Of a stretch of DNA of 64,000 nucleotides, positions 8,045-17,749 are shown one piece after another; within the stretch, counting starts at the first letter, position 1, and each line of letters starts with the position of its first letter. The position numbers and the translations under genes are program-made. The notes under the pieces are model-generated. The model was not told where the DNA came from and did no database searches. It saw only the letters and a program-made list of their open reading frames with translations. The DNA lies in NCBI RefSeq assembly GCF_949774925.1, contig NZ_OX458932.1, forward strand, positions 1,984,001-2,048,000, read 5' to 3'. This stretch comes from Candidatus Methylacidiphilum fumarolicum (lineage in GTDB: Bacteria > Verrucomicrobiota > Verrucomicrobiia > Methylacidiphilales > Methylacidiphilaceae).

Positions 8045-9160
8045 TTGATGTGGCATAGAGACCGTTCCGTCAGACTCACTCATTTCTGTTCTTCAGCAGA
8101 AACAAAGCTGATTTCCCGCCTCATCGAGCCCGATTTCACCTCCGTCTTGTGACGATGGCCAACGCCTTCTTCTCTCCTGGCTTCGTATCAGGCGGGACAC
8201 GCTGAAGAGCGCCTAGTACTGTCAAGCCATACGCCAATAGATGCCTAGCCGCATTCACGACCCAATCCTGGAGGGCTCCACAGTCTGGGCAGGTTCGCTG
8301 GGACCCTCCCACACGACTCCACCTGGTATTCCAATTGCCGCCGAGACTCGCAAATATTCCTGTCGGCAATGGACCGTGTCAGGGGATCGCTTTCCAGCCT
8401 CCCGCTCGCATTCAACTCTTCGATGGCAATGGGATGAAACCGTCGGGTGAGGTTGAAGGTGAGCTGGTGCCAGGCATCCTGCCGGATATTAACAATGCGG
8501 GCGTGGAGCCTGGCAGCTTGGCTCTTGGCTTTTTCGCATTCTCCGATACGGGCAACTGTGTGCCTTTGAGAACCAGAGCATTGCCCGTCAACCCAAGCTT
8601 TCTCTTGGCATCATGATGCTTGCGCAAGAGACTGTAAAACAGTTGCCGCAATCGCTTTAGCAAGGCCTTGTGTGGTTTGAGACCGATGACCTTTTCTCCC
8701 ATGGAGAGCTTTGCCATTACTGATACCTCCGCCACCCCAAAGATGGTAGCAGACAGGATCATGCCTGTACACTGCAACGACTCTCGCCTCTGTACCCAAC
8801 CCTGTTTGGGTATGCAAATGCGGCATCCCTCGAGGAAAAACTGGTCGTTGGCCAGGATAATATACTCATGCACGCCTTTCTTGCAGCACTTCGGGGACTT
8901 TGCGCGTCCTGTCCAGAAGTTCTTGAAGGCGGCTCCCAACTGCTTAATCGCCAACTGTAGTGCTCTTTTAGTGATTTCAAGCATACAGGAGAATTGCTCG
9001 CGTTCCCATCTCCTCAGCGTTTGAGCAGCCCCCCCAGGAACTCGGCCGGCCTTTTGAAGGCTGTCTATCTTGCGCGACAGGTTTAAAACATACACATTAC
9101 TGCGCAATAAAGTGTAATTTTTTATGGAAAGGATTCCACCCCTCCTTAGGCCATACAAAA
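8045..9160 (-). pseudogene. Decayed tnpB (IS200/IS605 superfamily RNA-guided nuclease)
   Basis: A GC-richer block containing a tnpB in pieces across several frames on the minus strand. From about 9158 to 8620 there is the wedge/REC part ('AAFKNFWTGR', 'LANDQFFLEG', 'IPKQGWVQRRESL', 'GEKVIGLKPHKALLKRL'). From about 8570 in another frame come 'RLHARIVNIRQDAWHQL' and the RuvC-II Glu in 'FHPIAIEELNASG'. From about 8320 in a third frame comes the zinc-ribbon remnant 'RTCPDCGALQD' followed by 'NAARHLLAYGL'. The RuvC-I Asp region is deleted. The stretch 8045-8200 resembles the omega-RNA/right-end region, with a hairpin around 'TCAGCTTTGTTTCTGCTGA' on the minus strand. No tnpA is present. At least two frameshifts and a deletion make it inactive. 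Confidence 0.82.
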
Positions 9161-9252
9161 TGGAAAAAATGTTGAAATTTCTTTCAAAGGTTTTTCATTA
9201 AGATGAATCAAAAAAAATCGATCAACTGTTAAACTTTCAAACTAAAAAAAAA

Positions 9253-12036
9253 TTGGTGAAACATTTACCTCATATCTCAGCTGAACACGATTTTTCCATT
9301 TTATCGAAATCCATCCATTTTTTAGGCGATACTTTAGGACGGGTTATTACGAATTTAGAAGGTAAAAAAATACTCGCCATAGAAGAAACTATAAGGAAAC
9401 TGGCCAAAGAAAGTCGTCAAGGCAAAGAAGAAGCCACTAAAGCTCTCCTACGTATAGTCCAGGGGTTAGATACCGACATCGCCTATCGAATGGCCATGGC
9501 TTTTACTTGCTACTTTGAATTGGTCAATATTGCCGAAGAAAATTATCGAGTTCGGATTTTAAAGAAAAGACGGACAAATCAACTGCTCTATCCCAAAAAG
9601 GCTATTCCCAAAGAATCGATCGAATCGGCTTTGTTTGAATTAAAAAAAGCGAAAGTTACCAAAAAGCAAGTCCAAGAAATTTTAGAAAAAATGGAGATTG
9701 TTCTTGTTTTCACAGCTCATCCCACAGAAATAAAAAGACAAACGATATTAAACAAGCTGTGCGAAATATCCTCCCTGTTAAAAAAAGCATTTGGTAATGT
9801 CAAACTACCTCAATCCATTGAGACCGAAATAGAAAGATTAATCGCTTCTCTGTGGCTTACGGAACGATCGAGATCAAAAAATCCTCAGGTCTTAGATGAA
9901 GTCCGAACAGGACTCTGGTATTTTGAACATACACTATGGGATGTCATCCCTGAGCTCCATAATGAATTCAAAAGAGTCCTTCATATTTACTATCCTGGAG
10001 TTTCCCTAAAACCCAGATGGATATCCTTTGGCTCATGGATTGGAGGAGATAGGGATGGGAACTTTCAAGTGACAACAGTCACAACAGCAGCTACACTTAT
10101 TTTGCAGCGGAATCTAGCCCTAAAAAAAATTGCCCAAAGCCTTCTTCAGCTTTCTGAAATCTTTTCTGTTTCTAGTCAACATATTGCCCCCTCCAAAAAT
10201 GTCCTTGGGCTTTTAGAGGAAAAACTAAAAGTTTATCCCTCTCTTAAAGAAGAATACGAGAGTTACCCCAACGAGCCATACCGCCTATTGTTATTGGCCC
10301 TAAAAAAAGAAGTCGAAATGGCTATCGATACTATCACCGAAAAGGATCTGCTCGATTTCTTCACCGAACCGTTGCCTCGCTGCTTCACACTGAACACCAT
10401 AAACACTGTTCTAGAAGCAATTGAAGAGAACTTTAAGGCATCAAATACTCGAATTTTTCTTGAGGGAGAATTTCAAAAACTAAAACAGAGAATCGAAGTT
10501 TTTGGCCTTCATATTTTCTCTTTAGATATCCGGCAACATTCCTCTATGCACCAAGAGGCTATTGAAGAGATACTCCAACTCAATAGCAATGGTATCAAAT
10601 CCTACACAACTCTCAAAGAAGAAGAAAAGGTCGAACTTTTGAACAGCTTGTTCCAAAAGCCTTTCCCTTCCCTTCCATCTCTTTACAGCCATGCAAGCGA
10701 AAGGCTCAAGGAAATTCTAGGACCTATTCTGGTTTTTTCTAGATCAATACGGATCTTAGGAAAAGAAGCATGCGGATGTTATCTGATCAGTATGACTTCT
10801 GGCTTATCAGATATTCTTGAAGTCCTTTATCTTTGTGAAATATGCGATTGTTTCATTGATATTGCGCCGCTTTTTGAAACTCTTTCGGATTTAAAATCAG
10901 CTCCAAAGATTCTTGAGGATCTTCTCTGTCATCCACTTTATAGAAATTACCTGCAAAAACGACACAACAAACAGATAGTCATGCTTGGCTATTCAGATAG
11001 CAACAAAGATTGCGGATATATGACTTCTAATTGGTGGCTTTATCACATACAAGAAAAGCTTCATGAAGTTTGTCAATCTCACGGAGTCGATCTTATCCTT
11101 TTCCATGGTAGAGGAGGGACCATTGCCCGTGGAGGAGGTCCAGCAGCCAAAGCTATTTTAGCCCAACCCAAAGGGCTTTTAGACGGAAAAATTAGGATTA
11201 CAGAGCAAGGAGAAGTGCTGTCCACACGTTATCATGATTTCGATATCGCTTTTCGAATTCTCGAACAAACCGCCTATGGGGTACTCCTTGCTATTTATAA
11301 AAGCAGGAAAAGGAGCATTATTCGAAAATCTTGGAAAAATATTATAGAGTCAATCGCCGAAAATAGTTATGTTGCCTATACTCAATTGGTCCAAAATGAA
11401 GTCGACTTTTTGCGTTTTTGGCAAGAGGTTACCCCAATCAACGAAATTGGGTCTTTAAAAATTGCTTCCCGGCCTATTTTCCGTTTTCAATCTAAAAGTT
11501 TCGAAGATCTTAGAGCTATCCCATGGGTGTTTTCCTGGATGCAAACCCGCTTCGTTATTCCTGGTTGGTATGGCATAGGGTCAAGTTTAAAAATAGCTAT
11601 TGAATCTAGTCCTGAGTCTTTATCCATCCTACGACAGATGTACGATAAATGGCCTTTTTTTCAAACAGTCATAGATAATGCTCAACTTTCTCTTGCTAAA
11701 ACAGACATTGACATTGCTAAACTGTATTGTTCCTTAGCAACCAACAGAAGCCTCAGCGATAAAATATTTGCAATAATAGAATCCGAATACAAGCAAACGG
11801 TCGAAACTATCCTAAAAATAACCAATCAAAATTCCATTCTTGATCATGAACCCATTCTTCAAAGATCCATCCGGTTAAGAAATCCTTATGTAGATCCCCT
11901 CAATTATATTCAAGTAGAGATGATCCGAAGAAACCGCAGCGGCTCGATAACCGATCCAAATGAGATTGATAAGATCCGGTCAGTCATCGAGTTAACTATC
12001 AATGGAATCAGTGCAGGTCTAAGAAACACTGGATAG
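9253..12036 (+). CDS. ppc: Phosphoenolpyruvate carboxylase
   Basis: Carboxylates PEP to oxaloacetate, an anaplerotic step that matters for a C1- or CO2-assimilating organism. The 927 residues match the family length. Conserved sites seen: 'VFTAHPTEIKR' (catalytic His, about residue 155), 'GSWIGGDRDGN', 'GYSDSNKDCGY' (about 580), the mobile-loop 'FHGRGGTIARGGGP' (about 618) and a C-terminal 'RNTG' needed for activity. A TTG at 9253 and a GTG at 9256 are both possible starts. There is no ATG nearby and no strong Shine-Dalgarno. The gene stands alone, flanked by the decayed tnpB on the left and a small membrane protein on the right. Confidence 0.95.
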   Translation: MVKHLPHISAEHDFSILSKSIHFLGDTLGRVITNLEGKKILAIEETIRKLAKESRQGKEEATKALLRIVQGLDTDIAYRMAMAFTCYFELVNIAEENYRVRILKKRRTNQLLYPKKAIPKESIESALFELKKAKVTKKQVQEILEKMEIVLVFTAHPTEIKRQTILNKLCEISSLLKKAFGNVKLPQSIETEIERLIASLWLTERSRSKNPQVLDEVRTGLWYFEHTLWDVIPELHNEFKRVLHIYYPGVSLKPRWISFGSWIGGDRDGNFQVTTVTTAATLILQRNLALKKIAQSLLQLSEIFSVSSQHIAPSKNVLGLLEEKLKVYPSLKEEYESYPNEPYRLLLLALKKEVEMAIDTITEKDLLDFFTEPLPRCFTLNTINTVLEAIEENFKASNTRIFLEGEFQKLKQRIEVFGLHIFSLDIRQHSSMHQEAIEEILQLNSNGIKSYTTLKEEEKVELLNSLFQKPFPSLPSLYSHASERLKEILGPILVFSRSIRILGKEACGCYLISMTSGLSDILEVLYLCEICDCFIDIAPLFETLSDLKSAPKILEDLLCHPLYRNYLQKRHNKQIVMLGYSDSNKDCGYMTSNWWLYHIQEKLHEVCQSHGVDLILFHGRGGTIARGGGPAAKAILAQPKGLLDGKIRITEQGEVLSTRYHDFDIAFRILEQTAYGVLLAIYKSRKRSIIRKSWKNIIESIAENSYVAYTQLVQNEVDFLRFWQEVTPINEIGSLKIASRPIFRFQSKSFEDLRAIPWVFSWMQTRFVIPGWYGIGSSLKIAIESSPESLSILRQMYDKWPFFQTVIDNAQLSLAKTDIDIAKLYCSLATNRSLSDKIFAIIESEYKQTVETILKITNQNSILDHEPILQRSIRLRNPYVDPLNYIQVEMIRRNRSGSITDPNEIDKIRSVIELTINGISAGLRNTG

Positions 12037-12176
12037 TCTTCCATTCCACCTCTTCCTAAAGATCTTTTTCCATAAGAAGGCTAAAGCTTTCGGAGCTCAA
12101 ATAAAGCTCTACCTTGCCAAACAAAAAAAAGATTTTTTCTTTGCCAATTGTCTATTTTATGCAATAATACTCCTAG

Positions 12177-12389
12177 ATGGATAATAATTATAAAAGCTTT
12201 GATCATAAACATTCATTTGATCGGAGCACCTCCCATTTAAAACGGGAATGGGATTATATCTCTTTATCCATTGTACTTGCTATCATCATTGGTTATGTGC
12301 TTTTCGTAATTTTTTTGAATTTTGATCATTTTATCCCATATTTAAGGCCAGAAAGCGAAATTTTTGACATTCCTCCCACTCCTTTTTAA
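12177..12389 (+). CDS. Small single-helix membrane protein, unknown function
   Basis: A 70-residue reading frame with a polar, charged N-terminus (about 30 residues), one strong transmembrane helix ('ISLSIVLAIIIGYVLFVIFL') and a short proline-containing tail. The ATG at 12177 has no strong Shine-Dalgarno. It lies 140 bp after ppc and convergent to leuA. The clear membrane topology argues for a genuine gene, but I recognise no family. Confidence 0.5.
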   Translation: MDNNYKSFDHKHSFDRSTSHLKREWDYISLSIVLAIIIGYVLFVIFLNFDHFIPYLRPESEIFDIPPTPF

Positions 12390-12457
12390 AGAACAAAAAA
12401 TGATTCCTTTAACTTAGAAAAAAGGACTATCTATTAGTTTTTCCTAAAGGATTAGGC

Positions 12458-13972
12458 CTATAACAAGGCTTTATTGACTGCATTAAGATAGGCTCTGATA
12501 CTAGCCTCAAAGACATCGGTGGAAGCTGCTTTCCCTGTTACTAAATGTTTTGAGTCAAAATTCACTTTGACGGTCACTTCTCCAATGGCATCTTTCCCCT
12601 CTGTCACTGATCTGACTTCATATTCAACTAAATGCCCATGCAGACCAGTAATCCTATCTACAGCTTTCATTGCTGCATCCACCGCTCCATCTCCGGTACT
12701 CGCATCCACGAGCAATTCTTGGCCACGCCGTAATTTTATCGTAGCCATTGGAATCCCTCCACTACAATCAGCAACAGCCATATATTCCAGCTGATAAGTC
12801 TCTTTGATCCGAGAGATTTGTCCCTCAACAAGAGCAATCAAATCATCATCATAAATAAACTTTTTCTTATCTCCTATGTCTTTAAACTGGGAGAAAATGT
12901 TATCTATTTCATCTTTTTCTAATTCGAAGCCTAACATGCGCAGTCTGTTTTCCAGCGCGGCTCTTCCACTATGTTTTGTCAAAGGCAGCTCGCTTTGCTC
13001 CCATCCAATTATTTTCGGATCGATAATCTCGTAAGTTTCCCTTTTCTTTAAGATTCCATCTTGATGGATGCCAGCAGCATGGGCAAAGGCATTTTCTCCG
13101 ACTATCGCTTTATTTCTCTGGACAGCCAAACCCGACATTCTTGAAACAAGCCTAGAAGTCCTAAGAATTTCTTTCAGTTGAATGCCCAACTCCATTTTCC
13201 CAAAAAAATCAGGACGGGTGTGTATGGCCATAATAATTTCTTCAAGAGAAGCATTCCCCGCTCTTTCTCCAATTCCATTGATGGTTCCCTCGACCTGTCT
13301 TGCTCCAGCTTTTATTGCTGCCAGAGAGTTAGAAACAGCCAGGCCTAAATCGTTATGGCAATGCACACTAACAATGGCCTTATGAATATTGGGGACATTT
13401 TCAAAAAGATAGCGGATTAAAGAAGCAAATTCTTCTGGAACAGCATATCCAACTGTATCAGGAATATTAACAGTAGTCGCCCCTGCTTCTATGACCTGCT
13501 GAAGGATTCTAGCTAAAAATTCTGGCTCAGTCCTAGAAGCATCTTCTGCTGAAAACTCCACATCTTCCACAAAACTTTTTGCCAAACGTACCCCATTAAC
13601 TGCAATCTGGATAATTTCTTCTTCATCCTTAGCAAGTTTATAGCGACGATGAATTTGAGAGGTAGCAAGAAATACATGAATCCTTGCCGCACTCCCAGCT
13701 GGCTCCAAGGCCGATGCTGCTGCTTCAATGTCTTTAGGTAAGCAGCGAGAAAGCCCACAAATCTTTGGTCCTTTCACTTGCGAAGCTATTTCTCGGACTG
13801 ATTGATAATCTCCTTGGCTTATAACCGGAAATCCTGCTTCAATCACATCGACCCCAAGCCTGGCTAACTGTTTAGCCACTTCTAACTTCTGCCTGGCAGT
13901 CATGCTCGCTCCAGGACATTGTTCTCCATCCCTCAAAGTTGTATCAAAGATAATAAGCCGATTTTCAGCCAT
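12458..13972 (-). CDS. leuA: 2-isopropylmalate synthase
   Basis: Condenses acetyl-CoA with 2-ketoisovalerate, the first committed step of leucine synthesis. 504 residues, the usual length of the long LeuA form. The N-terminal TIM barrel starts with 'IFDTTLRDGEQCPGASM', and further in has 'EAGFPVIS', 'VHCHNDLGLAVSNSLAAI' (metal-binding His pair) and 'GIGERAGNASLEE'. The linker 'NAFAHAAGIHQDGILK' and a C-terminal leucine-binding regulatory domain (about 385-504, containing 'DASTGDGAVDAA') are present, so allosteric inhibition by leucine is expected. It lies 28 bp downstream of ilvC on the same strand and forms a branched-chain amino-acid operon with ilvN-ilvC. Confidence 0.96.
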   Translation of the reverse strand: MAENRLIIFDTTLRDGEQCPGASMTARQKLEVAKQLARLGVDVIEAGFPVISQGDYQSVREIASQVKGPKICGLSRCLPKDIEAAASALEPAGSAARIHVFLATSQIHRRYKLAKDEEEIIQIAVNGVRLAKSFVEDVEFSAEDASRTEPEFLARILQQVIEAGATTVNIPDTVGYAVPEEFASLIRYLFENVPNIHKAIVSVHCHNDLGLAVSNSLAAIKAGARQVEGTINGIGERAGNASLEEIIMAIHTRPDFFGKMELGIQLKEILRTSRLVSRMSGLAVQRNKAIVGENAFAHAAGIHQDGILKKRETYEIIDPKIIGWEQSELPLTKHSGRAALENRLRMLGFELEKDEIDNIFSQFKDIGDKKKFIYDDDLIALVEGQISRIKETYQLEYMAVADCSGGIPMATIKLRRGQELLVDASTGDGAVDAAMKAVDRITGLHGHLVEYEVRSVTEGKDAIGEVTVKVNFDSKHLVTGKAASTDVFEASIRAYLNAVNKALL

Positions 13973-14000
13973 AGGAAGGCCCTCTTCACAGTTTGTTTTT

Positions 14001-15029
14001 TTAATCGTAGGCAGCCTGCACGCCTTGAAGATTTTTTTGCTTCAACCAAGGAAAGAGTGCACGAATCTCTGCTCCTACTTTCTCAATTTGGTGCTCAGCT
14101 CCCTGGGCTAGCAATTTTTTATACCTTTGTTTTCCTGATTTAACCTCTTCAATCCATTCCTTCGCAAAGGTACCGTTTTGAATGTTCTCCAAAACCTTTC
14201 TCATGTTTTCTTTAACATGCTCATCAATGACTTTGGGACCAACCGAAACATCTCCCCACTTGGCCGTTTCTGAAATAGAAAATCTCATGCCCGAAATTCC
14301 TGATTCATAAATCAAATCCACAATCAATTTCATTTCATGTACGCATTCGAAATAGGCCATTTCTGGTGCATAGCCACTGTTGACCAATGTTTCAAAACCA
14401 GCAGTAATAAGGGAGGTTAATCCTCCACATAACACCGCCTGCTCTCCAAAAAGGTCAGTTTCGGTTTCTTCTTTAAAAGTTGTTTCAATAACCCCAACTC
14501 GAGTCGAACCTATGCCCTTAGCCCAGGCCAAAGCAATATCTCTTGCCTTGCCACTTCGATCCTGGTAGGCAGCAATCAAGGCGGGGACTCCTCTCCCTTG
14601 AATGAATTCTCTTCTAACCAGATGTCCGGGACCTTTCGGTGCCACAAGAATGACATCTACTTCAGGAGGAGGCACTACAAGCTTGTAGTGGATCACAAAA
14701 CCATGGGCAAAACCAAGAATTTTACCAGGAGTAAGATTGGGAAGTATCTGATCAGCATAAATCTCTGGAATCACAAGATCGGGAGTGGCTAAAAAAATAA
14801 CATCGGCTCTTTTCACTACCTCGCTATTAGTTAAAACTTCCAATCCATGTTTTTTAGCAATGTCTATTGATTTACTTTGAGGATGCAGCCCGATGATTAC
14901 GTTCATTCCGCTATCCCTTAAATTCAAAGCATGGGCATGTCCTTGGGAACCAAACCCAATGACTCCAATAGTCTTTGTCTTTAAAAGCGATAAATCCGCA
15001 TCTTTATCCAATAATACAGTCTTTGTCAT
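14001..15029 (-). CDS. ilvC: Ketol-acid reductoisomerase
   Basis: Converts acetolactate or acetohydroxybutyrate to the dihydroxy acids of valine and isoleucine synthesis, using NADPH and Mg2+. 342 residues, the short class I form. The Rossmann motif '[21 protein letters not shown]' region is near residue 22, followed by 'FAHGFVIHY', '[12 protein letters not shown]' and the metal-binding '[17 protein letters not shown]' with '[20 protein letters not shown]'. Start ATG 15027-15029 has an AAGGA Shine-Dalgarno. It sits between ilvN and leuA in the same direction. Confidence 0.96.
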   Translation of the reverse strand: MTKTVLLDKDADLSLLKTKTIGVIGFGSQGHAHALNLRDSGMNVIIGLHPQSKSIDIAKKHGLEVLTNSEVVKRADVIFLATPDLVIPEIYADQILPNLTPGKILGFAHGFVIHYKLVVPPPEVDVILVAPKGPGHLVRREFIQGRGVPALIAAYQDRSGKARDIALAWAKGIGSTRVGVIETTFKEETETDLFGEQAVLCGGLTSLITAGFETLVNSGYAPEMAYFECVHEMKLIVDLIYESGISGMRFSISETAKWGDVSVGPKVIDEHVKENMRKVLENIQNGTFAKEWIEEVKSGKQRYKKLLAQGAEHQIEKVGAEIRALFPWLKQKNLQGVQAAYD

Positions 15030-15137
15030 TTTTTCCTTTCTACCATCGACAATGAAATATTCCTACTTTTCTATTTCAACAAGTCGATGATTAGCCTTTC
15101 TATGTTTGTTTTGAATATTCCTTCTTTTAATGTTTTT

Positions 15138-15611
15138 TTAGATTCTTGGTAGAGCGATCTTTCCAGTTCTGCTTAAATCCAATATCCCAAAGTCCTGCAT
15201 AAGAAAAATAAATTTCGAAATTTTACTCTCATCCCCAGTCACTTCTATAGTCATATTTTTAGGTTCGACATCGACAATTTTTGCCCGGAAAATATCGCAG
15301 ATCTGCATCAACTCCGCTCGACTTTTATTGCTTGTCGCTACCTTTACCAACACCAACTCCCTATCAATATATTCTCCATCCCTAAAATCCTGAACCGCTA
15401 AGACATCAATGAGTTTGTTCAATTGTTTTGTCACCTGGTCTAATACTTGATCATCTCCTTTGACCACTATTGTCATCCGAGAAACAGACTCATCATGGGT
15501 CGGACCGACATTAAGGGTATCTATATTATAGCCTCTACCGCTGAAAAGCTCAGCAATCCTAGTTAAAACACCAAACCGATTCGCCACTAAAATAGATAAC
15601 GTATGCCTCAT
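15138..15611 (-). CDS. ilvN: Acetolactate synthase small (regulatory) subunit
   Basis: 157-residue regulatory subunit of acetohydroxyacid synthase. The N-terminal ACT domain contains 'HTLSILVANRFGVLTRIAELFSGRGYNI' region residues with the conserved 'NRFGVL' and 'RGYNID' typical of valine-binding subunits. A second ferredoxin-like domain follows (from about residue 80). No catalytic large subunit (ilvB) is in the window, so it must lie elsewhere. First gene of the ilvN-ilvC-leuA run. The roughly 250 bp upstream leader shows no attenuator that I can support. Confidence 0.93.
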   Translation of the reverse strand: MRHTLSILVANRFGVLTRIAELFSGRGYNIDTLNVGPTHDESVSRMTIVVKGDDQVLDQVTKQLNKLIDVLAVQDFRDGEYIDRELVLVKVATSNKSRAELMQICDIFRAKIVDVEPKNMTIEVTGDESKISKFIFLMQDFGILDLSRTGKIALPRI

Positions 15612-15860
15612 ACATTTGATATTTTACAAATATTTTTCTCTCTATGAAAAATAATTTATCGAATCCTTTGCATAGATCTGAATGTAGTTCTTTTTCTTCT
15701 GTAAAAAATATCTTTTTCTCATCTATTCAGGCACTAAAGAAAAACTAATCATCAGACTTGAGTATGCCTAACAGGCTTATCTTTCTTAATATGGGTGTGA
15801 AACCACCTTTTCTGGAAAAGGTAGTCTTTCCTCTGCCCCTCTTCCTTTATAGATAGCATA

Positions 15861-16136
15861 TCAATGAGCAATATAAAAATGATTATATTTACCTTCAGGC
15901 TCTCCCCAAAGAAAATCCATATGAGAGATGTATGATTGCAGATAGGAATGCGTTAATTCTCGAATGAATTCCTTGATTGCTTGTTCTTCTCCTTCCACAA
16001 TCAATTCTACTCTTCCATCTTTTAAGTTGCGGACTAGCCCTCCAAGGGCATAGCGTTGGGCAATTCTTTTAGCCGTCGCTCTAAAACCAACTCCTTGAAC
16101 AAAACCAGAAAAATAAGCTTTTAGCTGTTTCTTCAC
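15861..16136 (-). CDS. acyP: Acylphosphatase
   Basis: A 91-residue acylphosphatase that hydrolyses carboxyl-phosphate bonds. The active-site Arg is in 'GFVQGVGFRATAKRIA' and the Asn in 'GGLVRNLKDGRVELIVEG', which are the two catalytic residues of the family. The start is a GTG (16134-16136); the neighbouring residues fit the family N-terminus ('KAYFSGFVQGVGFR'). Length is normal. Confidence 0.92.
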   Translation of the reverse strand: MKKQLKAYFSGFVQGVGFRATAKRIAQRYALGGLVRNLKDGRVELIVEGEEQAIKEFIRELTHSYLQSYISHMDFLWGEPEGKYNHFYIAH

Positions 16137-16542
16137 AGCAATCCAAGAAAGATCCTCAGTTCATTAAAAAATAATCCATTACCATCTCTTTTTCCTAAGA
16201 AAAAGCAATATGAAACTGATTAGAAGGAAATACAATGGTAGAAAAGTAAAAACGCATCATAGCATTTCTCATTTGCGTATTGCAGTTATGAAGGGTAAGG
16301 GCTTAGAGTTAGAGCCTCTATCCTTAATTTTTCACAGGAAACTCAGAGAAAAAGCCGTCAAGAAAATTCAAGCCTCTGATCATTAATGTTACTTGAGAAG
16401 ATTACCTCAAGCAGAGATTCGATTGGGGGGGTTGATCAATGGAATCTTAAAACACCGTGCTGGTTTGCTTGGGGCAATGAGAGAAAAATATCTTTTTTTC
16501 TTCGGTGCTAATCGATAAAAAGAATAAGGAATAGGTTTATTT
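16137..16542. other. Intergenic region between acyP and nagZ
   Basis: About 400 bp between divergent genes with no convincing reading frame or RNA gene. It should contain both promoters. A short inverted repeat CTTGAG-8 nt-CTCAAG lies at about 16392-16411, and a 32-codon frame starts at about 16289, but neither has further support. Confidence 0.4.
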
Positions 16543-17667
16543 ATGAGTGGATATTTTTCTACGACGCATACACTGAGTGATGGAGGAAGATTTCTTATTG
16601 TAGGATTGCCTGGTACAAAACTTACCCAAGAGCAGATAGAGACGATTCGAGACGTTCAGCCTGCAGGATTCATTTTTTTTTCTCGGAATCTTGAAAACCC
16701 AGTTGGTTTCAGAAATCTAGTCGACACTTTGAGATCCCTACTCAACCATGAGCCTATTTTAACCATTGATCAAGAAGGGGGTAGGGTCTCTCGGTTCAAA
16801 GTATTCGGTAGTGAACCTCCTAGTGCTAAAGATCTTGGGGAAAAGGGGGATATAGCACTCCTTTGGGCACACGGGGAACTTACAGGAAAATTATTAAGAC
16901 TTTTCGGGCTTAATTATAACCTAGCCCCTGTGTTGGATTTCGAAACTACTGAACAGGAACACAATTCATTGAAAGGTAGAACGTTTGCTTCGGATCCACA
17001 CAGTGTTTGTTCTTTCGCCAAGGCCTTTATTGAAGGCATGCACTCCCAGGGAATACTATGCTGTGGCAAACATTTCCCTGGCTATAGTTTTGCGCAATGC
17101 GATCCACACCTTGAACTCCCTCAAGTTTTTAAAACAAAAAAAGAACTCGAGGCTTCTGAATGGCTCCCTTTTAAAAACCTTCAAAATTTGTGTGATAGTT
17201 TCATGATTGCTCACATTCGCAACTTGAATCTGGATCCGGAGGGATTGCCCGCTTCTCTTTCCTTTCGAACCATTCAGGATGTTTTAAGAAAAGAATGGAA
17301 TTATACCAAACTCCTCGTGTCCGACGACATCGACATGGGAGCCATCATTCATCATTACTCCTTAAAGAACACGCTGGAACTGTCCCTCAAAGCTGGAGTA
17401 GATATTCTCTTACTTTGCCATCGTTTTCCATTAATTAGAGAAGCCGCCTCTATTTTGAGCTCATTGCCTGAAACAATCAAGGAAGCTGCCTGGCAGAGAA
17501 TCGAAAATTTCCGCAAGCGGCTAGCTCCTCCCCTTTCCTTTTCTCTGAGTGAGTTTCAAAGCATAGACTCAGAGATATATTCGCTTCGGGAAAAGGTCCT
17601 TGGGAAAGAAAGAGCAAAACTTAGAGCACCAGAGGATGGGAAGCGCTCTCCTGTTGAAATTTATTGA
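16543..17667 (+). CDS. nagZ: Glycoside hydrolase family 3 beta-N-acetylhexosaminidase (NagZ-like)
   Basis: Cleaves GlcNAc from peptidoglycan turnover products. 374 residues form one (beta/alpha)8 barrel as in NagZ. Marks in order: 'IDQEGGRVSRF' near residue 77, 'KHFPGYSFAQCDPHLELP' near 188, and the nucleophile region 'VSDDIDMGAI' near 263. In typical NagZ the second reads KHFPGHGD..DSH. Here His-Gly is replaced by Tyr-Ser, while the Asp-X-His acid/base dyad (DPH) is kept, so activity is likely. The final 60 residues ('ENFRKRLAPPLSFS...') are variable. Peptidoglycan recycling is inferred from the family; no other recycling genes are adjacent. Confidence 0.88.
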   Translation: MSGYFSTTHTLSDGGRFLIVGLPGTKLTQEQIETIRDVQPAGFIFFSRNLENPVGFRNLVDTLRSLLNHEPILTIDQEGGRVSRFKVFGSEPPSAKDLGEKGDIALLWAHGELTGKLLRLFGLNYNLAPVLDFETTEQEHNSLKGRTFASDPHSVCSFAKAFIEGMHSQGILCCGKHFPGYSFAQCDPHLELPQVFKTKKELEASEWLPFKNLQNLCDSFMIAHIRNLNLDPEGLPASLSFRTIQDVLRKEWNYTKLLVSDDIDMGAIIHHYSLKNTLELSLKAGVDILLLCHRFPLIREAASILSSLPETIKEAAWQRIENFRKRLAPPLSFSLSEFQSIDSEIYSLREKVLGKERAKLRAPEDGKRSPVEIY

Positions 17668-17749
17668 ACCTATTTTCCATTTGAATTTTCTCTATAGGTA
17701 AAATAAGGTTATTTTTCCTAAAGATCTTTAGCTTTTGAGGAACAATGTA

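Noticed and set aside
8136-9158. Intact 248-residue protein at 8412-9158
   Set aside because: The frame is a fusion of in-frame and out-of-frame parts of a decayed tnpB; homologous blocks continue in other frames.
15800-15825. Hairpin ACCTTTT-CTGG-AAAAGGT between acyP and ilvN as terminator or attenuator
   Set aside because: Stem is short and AT-rich, with no T tract on either strand and no leader peptide rich in branched-chain residues.
16289-16387. 32-codon frame before nagZ
   Set aside because: Too short and without a Shine-Dalgarno; could be chance.
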